A DNA stretch of 64,000 bases from an uncultured Gellertiella sp. (GTDB lineage: Bacteria; Pseudomonadota; Alphaproteobacteria; Rhizobiales; Rhizobiaceae). The notes beneath the pieces are model-generated. The model was not told the DNA's origin. It did no database searches and was given only the letters and a program-made list of their open reading frames with translations. Of this stretch, positions 27,472 to 35,806 are shown in pieces (position 1 is the stretch's first letter; the number at the start of each line of letters is the position of its first letter). A program made the position numbers and the translations under genes. The stretch is taken from contig NZ_OY735139.1 in NCBI RefSeq assembly GCF_963457605.1, positions 2,820,001-2,884,000 on the forward strand. Reading direction: 5' to 3'.

Positions 27472-28278
27472 TCAGCGCGACAGCGCCTGGCGGACGGACG
27501 CCTCGGGCCGCGTCTGGCTGTGGATGATGCTGCGGATTTCTTCGCGCAGCCGGGCGAAGTCCGGATCGGACTTGACGGCGGCAGCGCTTGTGCCCCCGGC
27601 AAAGCGGTGGACGAAGCCGGTCTCGAAACGGGCGGCAATCCGGCCCGGCCGCGGCGACATCACGATGACCTCGGTGCCGAGAAACAGCGCCTCCTCGATG
27701 GAATGGGTGATGAAGAAGATCCGCTTGCCGGTCTTCTGCCAGATCGACACCAGCAATTCCTGCATGTGTTCGCGGGTCATGCTGTCCAGCGCGCCAAAGG
27801 GCTCGTCCATCAGCAGGATGTCGGGATCGGGGGCGAGCGCCCGGGCAATTCCCACCCGCTGGCGCATGCCGCCCGAGAGTTCGTAGGGCATGGCGCGGGC
27901 AAACTCTTCAAGGCCCACCAGGTGGAGGATTTCGGTGGCCCGCCGGGTGCGCTCGGCTTTGCCGATGCCGGCAAATTTCAGGCCGAGGGCGACATTGTCG
28001 ACCACGGATTTCCACGGCAGCAGCGTGTCGCGCTGGAACACCACGCCCCGGTCGGGACCGGGCTCGGTGACCGCGCGGCCGTCGAGCGTGATGCTGCCTT
28101 CCGACAGGGGCAGGAAACCGGCTATCGCATTCAGCAGGGTGGATTTGCCGCAGCCGGAGGCGCCAAGCGCCACCACGAAGCCGCGGTCGGGGATGGTGAA
28201 GGACACCCGGTCGAGGGCATGCACGGTGCGGCCATCCCCGGCGGCGAAATGGACGCTGGCATTGTCAACTTTCAGCAT
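27472..28278 (-). CDS. tauB: ABC transporter ATP-binding protein, taurine/sulfonate type
   Basis: 268-residue ATPase subunit. It has Walker [16 protein letters not shown]-loop [14 protein letters not shown], signature [15 protein letters not shown], Walker [14 protein letters not shown] and the H-loop [13 protein letters not shown]. The sequence is of the nitrate/sulfonate/taurine branch. The C-terminal tail is longer than the core. It lies between the binding protein and the permease gene, giving a complete importer. Confidence 0.9.
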   Translation of the reverse strand: MLKVDNASVHFAAGDGRTVHALDRVSFTIPDRGFVVALGASGCGKSTLLNAIAGFLPLSEGSITLDGRAVTEPGPDRGVVFQRDTLLPWKSVVDNVALGLKFAGIGKAERTRRATEILHLVGLEEFARAMPYELSGGMRQRVGIARALAPDPDILLMDEPFGALDSMTREHMQELLVSIWQKTGKRIFFITHSIEEALFLGTEVIVMSPRPGRIAARFETGFVHRFAGGTSAAAVKSDPDFARLREEIRSIIHSQTRPEASVRQALSR

Positions 28279-28353
28279 GGCAATCTCTCCGGTTCAAGAA
28301 GCATTGCGCGCGGCCAGGGGAGGCGGCGCGCAGGCAAAAGCGAAAGGCCATGC

Positions 28354-29370
28354 TCAGTTGGTGGTCGCCAGCGCATCCGGGGTGACGAAAGCCGCATAGC
28401 TTGGCAGTACGTCGGAGATCTTGCCCTGATCCTTCAGGAATTCAGCCGTGGCCTTGAGGATTCCGGCTGCACCGGAGGCTTCGCCGCCACCGAGCCATTT
28501 GGCGGAAGCCTGGACTTCGGGGGTCAGAAGGTTGAGGTTCTTCAGGGCTGCGGCCTGCTGGTCCGCCGTGCCGCCAAGCAGCTTGGCCAGTGCCTTGGCA
28601 TTGTCGCTGTCGGGGCCCCATGCCGCCGGTTCCTTGGCGAAGGAGGCGTAGTACTTGTTGATCGTGCCGGCGAAGGTCTTGATGAATTCAGGATTGTTCT
28701 TGGCAAAATCCGACGTGGCGACCCAGGCGCTGAAGGTCGGGCTGCCCTTTTCGGCCACATCCTTTGAAGTGACGAGAACCTTGCCGTTCTTCTTCAGCTC
28801 GCTCAGTGCCGGGTCCCAGACAAAGCCGCCATCGATATCGCCGCGCTGGTAGGCGGCGACGATTTCCGGCTGCGGAATGGCAAAGACCTGCACATCCTTT
28901 TCCGTCAGCCCGAGCGACTTGATCAGCGCCAGCAACTGGTAATGGTCGGTGGAGACCGGGGCGGCGGCGAGCTTCCTGCCCTTCAGGTCCTCGAGCTTGT
29001 CGATGCCCGATCCGTTGCGCACCACCAGCGCCTCGTCGATGCCGGAAATGCTGCTGAGATAGAAGGCCTTCACATCAGGCCCGCGCGAGGTGGCGGCGGC
29101 AAAGGGACTGGAGCCGACATAGCCGACCTGCACATCGCCGGATGCAATGGCGGCAAAGATTTCCGCGCCGGAGTTGAACTTGCGGAAATCGATTTCGTAG
29201 CCCGTCGCCTTGGCGAAGTCGCCATTGGCAATCGCCACAGACGAGGGAAGCGCGTCGGTCTGATAGGCGACCACCACCTTCTTGTCGCCTGCAAAGGAGG
29301 CGGATACGGTGAGAACCAGCGCTGCGGTCGCAGTCGCCAGGGCTTTGATAAAGTTGGATTTGAGGGTCAT
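28354..29370 (-). CDS. tauA: taurine-type ABC transporter substrate-binding protein
   Basis: 338 residues with a signal peptide (FIKALATATAALVLTVSASFAG). The mature part matches TauA in layout: VVVAYQTDALPSSVAIANGD, FRKFNSGAEIFAAIASGDVQ, VGSSPFAAATSRG, STDHYQLLALIKSLG and QRGDIDGGFVWDPAL. Periplasmic capture of taurine or another sulfonate is the family role. The start is fixed by the signal peptide; the open frame extends 41 residues upstream without meaning. No tauD dioxygenase is adjacent; an SsuD-type monooxygenase gene lies 2.6 kb away. Confidence 0.88.
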   Translation of the reverse strand: MTLKSNFIKALATATAALVLTVSASFAGDKKVVVAYQTDALPSSVAIANGDFAKATGYEIDFRKFNSGAEIFAAIASGDVQVGYVGSSPFAAATSRGPDVKAFYLSSISGIDEALVVRNGSGIDKLEDLKGRKLAAAPVSTDHYQLLALIKSLGLTEKDVQVFAIPQPEIVAAYQRGDIDGGFVWDPALSELKKNGKVLVTSKDVAEKGSPTFSAWVATSDFAKNNPEFIKTFAGTINKYYASFAKEPAAWGPDSDNAKALAKLLGGTADQQAAALKNLNLLTPEVQASAKWLGGGEASGAAGILKATAEFLKDQGKISDVLPSYAAFVTPDALATTN

Positions 29371-29761
29371 ATCTCGCTCTTTTCCGCGCGTCTTTGCGCT
29401 TGTCTGGTCATTCAGTCTGTCGCCCGGCCCCCGTGGCCCTCGACAATGAACAAAGCCTAGCGGGCCTGGAATTAAGCAGCAAAGAAAATACACCCAAATT
29501 ATAGACTAAATAGAAAAAATGGTTTTAATTTGCGCCGCTTCCCTGCGTGTGCCCGCAGACACCGATTCCATTGAACAGGACGGATTGCCGACGAAAATCC
29601 GGAATGGGGTGATGCATCCGCAAGCGCAGCGAACGGACATTCCGGTGCGATGCCGCAAAATGAAAATTATTTCTATCTATTCTATGGAAATTAATTTCCG
29701 TGTAGGTTTAAAATCACGACTATTTCAGTAGTCTTATATCCATCAACAACGGAGCAGGACC
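29371..29761. promoter_or_regulatory. AT-rich divergent promoter region, tauA / sulfate-binding gene
   Basis: No gene. The right half is clearly AT-rich with repeated TTCTAT-type words (ATTTCTATCTATTCTATGG near 29668 on the plus strand; TTCTATTTAGTCTAT near 29505 on the minus strand) and an inverted pair GACTA/TAGTC at 29718-29733. A shared sulfur-responsive regulator could act here, but which one cannot be read from the sequence. Confidence 0.45.
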
Positions 29762-30793
29762 ATGAAATTCACTTCCCTCATTCGTATCACCGCCCTTGGC
29801 CTCGGCCTCGGTGTCGCCGCCCTGCAGGGCCAGGCGCTGCCCGCCCGGGCGGACCAGACGCTTCTGAATGTCAGCTACGACCCGACCCGCGAATTCTACA
29901 AGGATTTCAACGCTGCCTTTGCGGAGAAATGGAAGAAGGACCATAACGAGACGGTCACCATCGAGACCTCGCATGGCGGTTCGGGCAAGCAGGCGCGCGC
30001 CGTGATCGACGGCCTGGCCGCCGATGTCGTGACGCTGGCGCTCGAGGCCGATATCGACCAGATCGCCAAGGCCACGGGCAAGATCCCGAAGGACTGGAAG
30101 AAGCGGCTCGCCAACAACAGCGCCCCCTATACCTCGACCATCGTCTTCCTGGTGCGCAAGGGCAATCCGAAGGGCATCAAGGACTGGGGCGACCTGGTCA
30201 AGGACGATGTCGCGGTGATCACCCCGAACCCGAAGACCTCGGGCGGCGCGCGCTGGAACTTCCTCGCTGCCTGGGCCTGGGCCCGGCAGGCCAATGGCGG
30301 CGATGATGCCAAGGCGCAGGATTTCGTCACCAGTCTCTACAAGCATGTGCCGATCCTCGACACCGGCGCACGGGCAGCGACCACCACCTTTGTCCAGCGC
30401 GAACAGGGCGATGTACTGCTGACCTGGGAGAACGAGGCCTATCTGGCGCTGAACGAACTCGGCGAAGGCAATTATGAAATCGTCACCCCGTCGGTGTCGA
30501 TCAAGGCCGAACCCTCGGTATCGCTGGTCGATGGCAATGCCGACCAGAAGGGCACCCGCAAGGTGGCCGAAGCCTATCTCGACTACCTCTATTCGGATGT
30601 CGGCCAGAAGCTTGCCGCCAAGCACTATTATCGCCCTTCAAATCCGGAATTTGCCGACAAGGCTGATCTTGCCCGCTTTGCCAAGCTCAAGCTGGCCACC
30701 ATCGCCGACTTCGGCGGCTGGAAGGTTGCCCAGCCGAAGTTCTTTGCCGATGGCGGCGTGTTCGACAAGATCTACGTGCCTGCCGCGAAGTAA
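29762..30793 (+). CDS. sulfate ABC transporter substrate-binding protein
   Basis: 343 residues with a signal peptide ending near ALPARA. The mature protein has the sulfate-binding family marks: [51 protein letters not shown] and [18 protein letters not shown], which line the sulfate site. Similar to Sbp/CysP. No cysTWA genes are adjacent, so this is an orphan binding protein in the window; the permease is presumably elsewhere. It is divergent from tauA across an AT-rich region, so shared regulation by sulfur status is likely. Followed by a perfect hairpin. Confidence 0.9.
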   Translation: MKFTSLIRITALGLGLGVAALQGQALPARADQTLLNVSYDPTREFYKDFNAAFAEKWKKDHNETVTIETSHGGSGKQARAVIDGLAADVVTLALEADIDQIAKATGKIPKDWKKRLANNSAPYTSTIVFLVRKGNPKGIKDWGDLVKDDVAVITPNPKTSGGARWNFLAAWAWARQANGGDDAKAQDFVTSLYKHVPILDTGARAATTTFVQREQGDVLLTWENEAYLALNELGEGNYEIVTPSVSIKAEPSVSLVDGNADQKGTRKVAEAYLDYLYSDVGQKLAAKHYYRPSNPEFADKADLARFAKLKLATIADFGGWKVAQPKFFADGGVFDKIYVPAAK

Positions 30794-30803
30794 GTCGTGA
30801 GCA

Positions 30804-30836
30804 CCCGGAACCAGATGCAGGCCATCTGGTTCCGGG
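30804..30836 (+). terminator. strong hairpin behind the sulfate-binding gene
   Basis: Perfect 14-base inverted repeat CCCGGAACCAGATG / CATCTGGTTCCGGG with a 5-base loop, 11 bases past the stop codon. There is no T-run; it may terminate or protect the abundant binding-protein mRNA. Confidence 0.65.
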
Positions 30837-30989
30837 CGCGTCAATACCTTTCCCGGGGCAAGGGGACCAGTCCCCGGGGAGCGATCCCGTTTGCGGAACG
30901 GCAGCCGCCGCACGCACCGCACTCAACCAACAAAATGAACATGAAAATGAAGGACAGCGCCTGAACGCGCCGTTCACCTGGAGGCATCA

Positions 30990-31742
30990 ATGACACCGAA
31001 ACTCACCCTCGCCACGCTCGCCCTGCTGGTATCCGCCCCGGCCTTTGCGGCCGATCTCTCGGCTCCGGAAGCCGCTCCCGAGGCACCGGCTGCGGCTGCA
31101 CCCGCCGTCACCCATCCCTGGACCTTCAGCATCGAAGGCAGCCCGGAATTCTTCGCCATCGACCAGAAGCCCGGCACGCAAGCCAAGGAACAGGGCGCAC
31201 TCGCCGATTTCTACGGCAAGCTCGGCCTCTCCTACACCTTCGACAACCACGTCGTGGTCGGCACCTCCTACCAGCTGACCGACAAGAAGAACCGCGCCGA
31301 CGACGGCAGCTCCAAGGATGATACCTACGGCGACCAGATCGAGGCGACGCTCGGCTACAAGTACAAGATCGACACCTTCACCCTGACCCCCTCGGTCGGT
31401 CTCGGCTATGCCTTTGGCGCAACCGGCATTTATGGCGATGAAGCCACCCCGTCGAAGGACAATAATGCGGCTTACTACACCGTGTCGCTGGCCGGCGACT
31501 GGAAGCTCAACAAGCAGTGGACCTGGAACGTCTTCAACGCCCGCTGGCGCGATGCCTTCGGCTACACCTGGCAGACGCCGAAACTGTCGACCGGTATCAC
31601 CTACAATGTCGACGACACCACCGCGCTCTACACCAATGTCGGCTATGCCTGGAAGAAGGTGAACTCGGGCACCGACCCGAACTTCTCCGACCTCGACGGC
31701 GACAAGTGGAATGTGGCTGTCGGCCTGAAGAAGTCGTTCTGA
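30990..31742 (+). CDS. outer-membrane beta-barrel protein, putative
   Basis: 250 residues. A cleavable signal peptide (MTPKLTLATLALLVSAPAFAA) is followed by an Ala/Pro-rich linker (about residues 22-45). Then come repeated amphipathic strands with aromatic belts (FYGKLGLSYTFDNHVVVGTSY, IEATLGYKYKIDTFTLTPSV, WNVFNARWRDAFGYTWQ) and a final Phe (WNVAVGLKKSF), the usual outer-membrane insertion signal. It is not one of the common rhizobial porins by eye. The setting between sulfate-binding and sulfonate-oxidation genes suggests a channel for sulfur compounds, which is inference. Confidence 0.7.
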   Translation: MTPKLTLATLALLVSAPAFAADLSAPEAAPEAPAAAAPAVTHPWTFSIEGSPEFFAIDQKPGTQAKEQGALADFYGKLGLSYTFDNHVVVGTSYQLTDKKNRADDGSSKDDTYGDQIEATLGYKYKIDTFTLTPSVGLGYAFGATGIYGDEATPSKDNNAAYYTVSLAGDWKLNKQWTWNVFNARWRDAFGYTWQTPKLSTGITYNVDDTTALYTNVGYAWKKVNSGTDPNFSDLDGDKWNVAVGLKKSF

Positions 31743-31764
31743 TCCGGACAAGACCGGACAGCAA

Positions 31765-31796
31765 GGCGCGGCGGCCCCAGAACAGGCCGTCGCGCT
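31765..31796 (+). terminator. hairpin behind the barrel gene
   Basis: Imperfect inverted repeat GGCGCGGCGGCC / GGCCGTCGCGCT with an 8-base loop followed by GTTTCGTTTCC. Position (22 bases after the stop) and the T-rich tail suit an intrinsic terminator. Confidence 0.55.
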
Positions 31797-31878
31797 GTTT
31801 CGTTTCCGGCAGCAGCCAGTCCGCGCCGGCGCAGGACATTTCTCCCATCGCCGGCAAATTGGAAAAATATACTTTGAT

Positions 31879-31901
31879 ATGTCCACAGGTTTTATAGACA
31901 T
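31879..31901. promoter_or_regulatory. inverted repeat upstream of the ssuD-like gene
   Basis: ATGTC (31879-31883) and GACAT (31897-31901) face each other across 13 AT-rich bases, about 80 bases before the start codon. It could be a site for the nearby Rrf2 regulator or a CysB-type protein; only the symmetry is seen. Confidence 0.25.
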
Positions 31902-31982
31902 TATTATCATTGAAGGCAGTGAGCGCCGCAGGGCAGGAAAAGCCCGCCCAGGCGACCGGAATGACAACAAGGATCCCGCACG

Positions 31983-33152
31983 ATGAGCACGACCGAAACG
32001 CCGCTTGATTTCCTCTGGTTCATCCCTTCCTCGGGCGATGGCCGCTATCTCGGTTCGGATGACCAGAGCCGCGCCGCCGATCCCGCCTATCTCAAGGAAA
32101 TCGCCATTGCTTCGGACCGGCTCGGCTATTCCGGCGTCCTGATCCCGACGGGGGCGGCCTGCGAGGAAAGCTTCGTGCTCGCCGCCCATCTCGCCGCGCA
32201 TACGGAAAGGCTCAAATTCCTGGTTGCCATCCGCCCGGGCACCGCCACGCCTGCCTATTATGCCCGGCTTGCCGCAACGCTCGACCGCGTCTCGAATGGT
32301 CGCCTGCTGCTCAATATCGTGGTCGGCGGCAGCGCGCAGGAACTGGCCGGCGACGGCATTTTCCTGCCGCATGACGAGCGCTACGATCATGCCGGCGAAT
32401 TCTTCCAGGTGTTCAACGAACTGCTGGCCACCGGCTCTGCCCATCTCGACGGCAAATATATCAAGGCGCACAATGCGCAGATCGGCTTTCCGCCGGTGCA
32501 GCAACCCAATCCGCCGATCTATTTCGGCGGGTCCTCGGATGCGGCCATCGCCTTTTCCACCGGCCTCGTCGACAAATACCTGACCTGGGGCGAGCCGCCC
32601 GCACAGGTGGCTGAGAAAATTGCCGCCGTGCGCAAGGCTGCCGCCGGCCATGGCCGCACCGTCACCTTCGGCATAAGGCTGCATTTCATCGTGCGGGAAA
32701 CCGACGAGGCAGCCTGGGCGGCCGCCGACGAGCTGATTTCGCGGCTGTCGGACAAGACCATTGCCGCAGCCCAGGAAGGGTTCAACAAGAATTCCGATTC
32801 CGTCGGTCAGGCGCGGATGGTGGCGCTGCATGGCGGCAGGCGCGACAGGCTGGAAGTCTCGCCCAATCTCTGGGCTGGCATCGGGCTGGTGCGGTCCGGG
32901 GCGGGCACGGCGCTGGTCGGCTCGCCGAAGACGGTGGCGGCCCGGCTCCGGGAATATCAGGCGCTCGGCATCGATACCGTGATCGCCTCCGGCTATCCGC
33001 ATCTGGAAGAGGCCTACCGGGTCTCCGAACTGCTGTTTCCCGAACTCGGCATCGCCGGACCGCGCCTGGCGCTCCGGTCATCCTTCGGCGAGAGGCAGGT
33101 TTTCGGCGGTGGCGGCCACAGCGGCAATGTCAGGGTGAAGACCTGGGCGTGA
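31983..33152 (+). CDS. ssuD: alkanesulfonate monooxygenase-type LLM flavin oxidoreductase
   Basis: 389 residues of the luciferase-like monooxygenase family, SsuD branch, which uses FMNH2 and O2 to release sulfite from alkanesulfonates. Visible marks: [17 protein letters not shown] at the N terminus, [77 protein letters not shown] and [17 protein letters not shown]. No SsuE-type flavin reductase is adjacent. The ATG is 240 bases beyond the barrel gene in an AT-rich promoter-bearing gap. Pairing with a taurine-type transporter is noted under findings. Confidence 0.9.
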   Translation: MSTTETPLDFLWFIPSSGDGRYLGSDDQSRAADPAYLKEIAIASDRLGYSGVLIPTGAACEESFVLAAHLAAHTERLKFLVAIRPGTATPAYYARLAATLDRVSNGRLLLNIVVGGSAQELAGDGIFLPHDERYDHAGEFFQVFNELLATGSAHLDGKYIKAHNAQIGFPPVQQPNPPIYFGGSSDAAIAFSTGLVDKYLTWGEPPAQVAEKIAAVRKAAAGHGRTVTFGIRLHFIVRETDEAAWAAADELISRLSDKTIAAAQEGFNKNSDSVGQARMVALHGGRRDRLEVSPNLWAGIGLVRSGAGTALVGSPKTVAARLREYQALGIDTVIASGYPHLEEAYRVSELLFPELGIAGPRLALRSSFGERQVFGGGGHSGNVRVKTWA

Positions 33153-33183
33153 GCGCGGGGCGTGATACAGAAGGGACCGCCGC

Positions 33184-34289
33184 ATGGGGACCATTTCGCA
33201 TCTGCCACGCCGGGATCGCCCGCCGCCGGCCAGTCTCAAGAGCGAAGCCGAAGCGGAGGCTGTTCTGGCAGACCTTGCCGGGCAGTGGAGAACAGACCCG
33301 GCGCTCAAGGATGAGAAGCGGCGTGACGCATTGCGGATGACCGGTCTGCTGTCGATCAGCCTGAGTGGCGATATCGGCGGGCTTGACTGTCAGAACGGGC
33401 TGCTGGTCAAGGTGATCAACACGCTCTCGCCGCTTTCGCAGGCCGCTGCCCAGGCGCTGCAACTGCATTACGCGCTGCTCGAAGCGTTTCGAACCGCTGG
33501 TGACACGCATTTTTACGAGCAGCTTGCCGAGCGGGTCAGTGGCGGCGACCTGATCGCCTCCGTTCTGGAAACCGCCGAGGTCCCCCTTGACGTCGAAGAG
33601 GGTGACTTCGTGCCACTGGCCCATGGCCGCCTGGACCTGTCGGCCTTTTCCATGTTTGCCGATTGGGTTCTGGCCCCGGCGCGGGCGACAAGGATGCCGC
33701 AGGGTGCAGTTCTGGTGCCGTTGCGGTCGGCAGTTCTGGAGGTGAGGCCGAGCGACAGCGGGGATCGTCATGTCTGGACGTTCGCCGGGGCCAGCGTGGT
33801 CCATGCGGTCTGGGGCGAGGCCAACGGGCTTACCAGAAGCGACACGGCGGCGGCCCTGGCCTGTTTGCTCACCGCCGCGGGGATCAGCGGTCGCCTGAGC
33901 GACCGGCATGCCGGTGGATACCGGATGCCGGACGCCGGTTTCGACCCTCTAGAGTCTGTCTGGTTCAAATTGAACCAGACAGACTCTGGCTCCCCTTGTT
34001 GTCGTTTGTCTATTCGGGAAAACCGGATTCCACTTTTCCCTGACAAACTCTAACCCTGCAGCAAATGGTTGCCAGCGAGGCCCTCCTGGCGCTGGTGGAT
34101 CGGGCGGCCATGGACATCGACCAGGCCCAGGTCACGAGTTCGGCAGCCGTTGTCGGCACAGCCCGGCTCACCAGCCTGAAGGCCGCGCTGTTTGCCGCGC
34201 ATCTCGATGGCGATGCCGCGCTGTTTTGCCGTTCAGGCGAGGATCTGCAGGCGCTGCTGCGCAGGCAGGTCAGCCCGTCAGCGCATTGA
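33184..34289 (+). pseudogene. acyl-CoA-dehydrogenase-like (SfnB/DszC type) gene interrupted by a mosaic repeat
   Basis: The first frame (33184 to about 33948) encodes a divergent acyl-CoA-dehydrogenase-fold protein: LRMTGLLSISLSGDIGGLDC, a helix pattern around AAAQALQLHYALLEAF, and the strand HVWTFAGASVVHAVWGEANG. It then runs into a RIME-like repeat and stops inside it at 34053. After the repeat another frame resumes with LQQMVASEALLALVDRAAM and continues DIDQAQVTSSAAVVGTARL to a stop at 34289, which fits the C-terminal helices of the same family. The halves are in different frames, separated by ~109 bases. The product of the first frame would be ~255 residues of gene plus ~35 of repeat. Position behind an SsuD-type gene suggests a flavin-dependent sulfur-acquisition role before the break. 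Confidence 0.65.
33949..34052. repeat. RIME-like mosaic palindromic repeat inside a gene
   Basis: Compact two-palindrome copy: TAGAGTCTGTCTGGTTCAA pairs with TTGAACCAGACAGACTCT, then GTTTGTC...GGGAAAA pairs with TTTTCCCTGACAAAC. Nearly the same as the copy at 21665-21767. CCCT occurs on both sides (33945-33948, 34054-34057), a possible short target duplication. It splits an acyl-CoA-dehydrogenase-like reading frame. Confidence 0.85.
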
Positions 34290-34713
34290 CCCGCGCGGGA
34301 TCATTGCGGCAAAACTGTTCCAGCGTCATGTGATCGAGAATATCGGAAATCGCGTCGCGCACCTCGGTCATCGACAGCCGGACCTGGCAGGTTTCCGGAT
34401 CGGCACAATCCTCGCAGGGCTGATAGGCGGTGCGGCTGGCGCAGAGAATCGGCGCCAGCGGTCCGTCCAGCGCCCGGATCGCCTGGCCGATGCGGATCTC
34501 CGAGGCCGGCCGCGCCAGACTGTAGCCGCCACCCGCTCCCTTCTTCGAGCGCAGGATGCCATTGTTGCGCAGCTCAAGCAGGATCGTGTCGAGAAACTTC
34601 TTCGGAATCTGGTTGGTCGTGGCAATCTCGGTGACGACAACACTCTCCCCCGGCTTCAACCCGGCCAGATGCACCAGCGCCTTCAATCCATATTTGCCTT
34701 TTTTCGTCAGCAT
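34270..34713 (-). CDS. Rrf2 family transcriptional regulator with cysteine cluster
   Basis: 147 residues. The N-terminal winged helix MLTKKGKYGLKALVHLAGL and IPKKFLDTILLELRNNGIL then GAGGGYSLARP are standard Rrf2 marks. Downstream it carries four cysteines, C-x8-CxxC-x5-C, in ILCASRTAYQPCEDCADPETC. Rrf2 proteins of this kind (IscR, NsrR, RsrR) hold an Fe-S cluster; CymR-type members control cysteine/sulfur genes without one. The position next to sulfonate genes supports sulfur or redox control. Its 3' end overlaps by 20 bases the end of the broken acyl-CoA-dehydrogenase-like gene. Confidence 0.88.
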   Translation of the reverse strand: MLTKKGKYGLKALVHLAGLKPGESVVVTEIATTNQIPKKFLDTILLELRNNGILRSKKGAGGGYSLARPASEIRIGQAIRALDGPLAPILCASRTAYQPCEDCADPETCQVRLSMTEVRDAISDILDHMTLEQFCRNDPARVNALTG

Positions 34714-34876
34714 GTTCCAGGTCCTGATCTCTGATCGTTGCAGTTAGTACATAAATTCTATCTGCCTGATAAGTCCGCTTGAGCCCGGTTTCCGTTTTTT
34801 TTCGGAAGGGTTGGCTTGCATCCGGACACCCCCGTTCCGTCGTCGTGACCTGGCGACAGGCTACCCCTTTCGCCCT

Positions 34877-35665
34877 CTATCCCAGGCGCGGCAGCAACTC
34901 CGCCACCAGGGGATTCGGAAAACGGCGCCGGACAGTCACGGCGTAGAAGTTTTCTTCGACGCCGGCGAGTGTATCGAGCTCGGTCAAAAGGCCCGCCTCC
35001 AGTTCGCCTTTGACGACAATCGGCGGCAGTACGGCAAGGCCGAGGCCCTCGCGCACCAGCAGGCGCATCATTGCCATGTCGTCGACCTCGGCGGCAATCT
35101 GCGGCACTACGCCCAGCCGTGCGGCAAGGGAATCGAATTTCTGCCTTACACCGCTTTCCGCCGTCGGCAATATCAGGGGATGGCGGGCAAGGCGGCTGGC
35201 GAGATCGCCTTGCCCATGGAAGGCTGGACGCCCCACCAGGCTGACAGCCTGCGTGGCCACCAGATGGGAGACGAAAGGCGTCGTCGCATCGCCCGGAGGG
35301 GCCTGATTGAGCAGCACGACATCAAGGTTATGCGCCTCCAGCCCGGCCAGCAATTCGGCCGTTCTCCCGGACCTGAGGATAATCTCGACATCGGCACGTC
35401 CGATGACCGGCTTCAGGAATTCCATCTGGAAATTGCGCGACAAGGTGGCGAGAGCGCCGATGCGAATCGGTCGTCGCACCATTCCCGTCCGCTTCAGCGT
35501 ATCGACCAGTTCCTGACCAACGGAAAAGATCCGGTCGGCATGGTCCAGTGCAATCCGCCCCGCCTCCGTCAGGTGAAGCTGCCTCCCCCGCCGCTCGAAT
35601 AGCGGATGGCCGATCCTGTCCTCCAGGTTCTTGATCTGGATCGACAGGGCGGACTGGGAGACCGC
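34877..35665 (-). pseudogene. LysR regulator, 3' part, cut off by an integrative element
   Basis: Encodes all of a LysR protein except its first ~31 residues. The hybrid frame starts in element DNA at 35719 and joins the true sequence at SQSALSIQIKNLEDRIGHPL, the second half of the HTH. The ligand-binding domain follows (RPIRIGALATLSRNFQMEFL and GLGLAVLPPIVVKGELE). The missing N-terminal piece lies 4.75 kb away at 40406-40507 on the same strand. The two halves align at the shared sequence S-x-S-A. Before the insertion the gene was divergent from dabB, so it was probably the transcriptional regulator of the dab bicarbonate transporter, in the manner of CcmR/CbbR-type proteins. The product lacks helices 1 and 2 of the HTH and should not bind DNA normally. 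Confidence 0.8.
35648..35661. other. left attachment-site repeat (attL core)
   Basis: GGCGGACTGGGAGA, direct partner of 40406-40419 with one mismatch. On the minus strand it encodes SQSA of the LysR HTH. This copy carries the Gln codon conserved in LysR proteins, so it is the more native of the two. Confidence 0.7.
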
Positions 35666-35780
35666 CAAACCTATGTTCGGTCGCGTCTGCTGGCGTTCTA
35701 AAAAATCAAAGGTAATCAAAGAACTGATGGTCTTTCCAACTGTTAATGTCCACTAAAGTCCGCTACTATCCGGCAAATGG

Positions 35781-35802
35781 GTTAGGGATAAAGTTAGGGA
35801 CA
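35781..35802. repeat. left GTTAGGGA tandem repeat (probable integrase arm site)
   Basis: 22 bases, GTTAGGGATAAAGTTAGGGA followed by CA: two copies of GTTAGGGA 12 bases apart. A 20-of-22 match occurs at 40330-40351 near the other end in the same orientation. It ends four bases before the integrase start codon, so binding there could also repress the integrase gene. Confidence 0.65.
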
Positions 35803-35806
35803 TTCG

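Noticed and set aside
33184-34053. The full 289-codon frame as an intact protein
   Set aside because: Its last ~35 residues are translated from the mosaic repeat and the matching C-terminal part lies beyond it in another frame.
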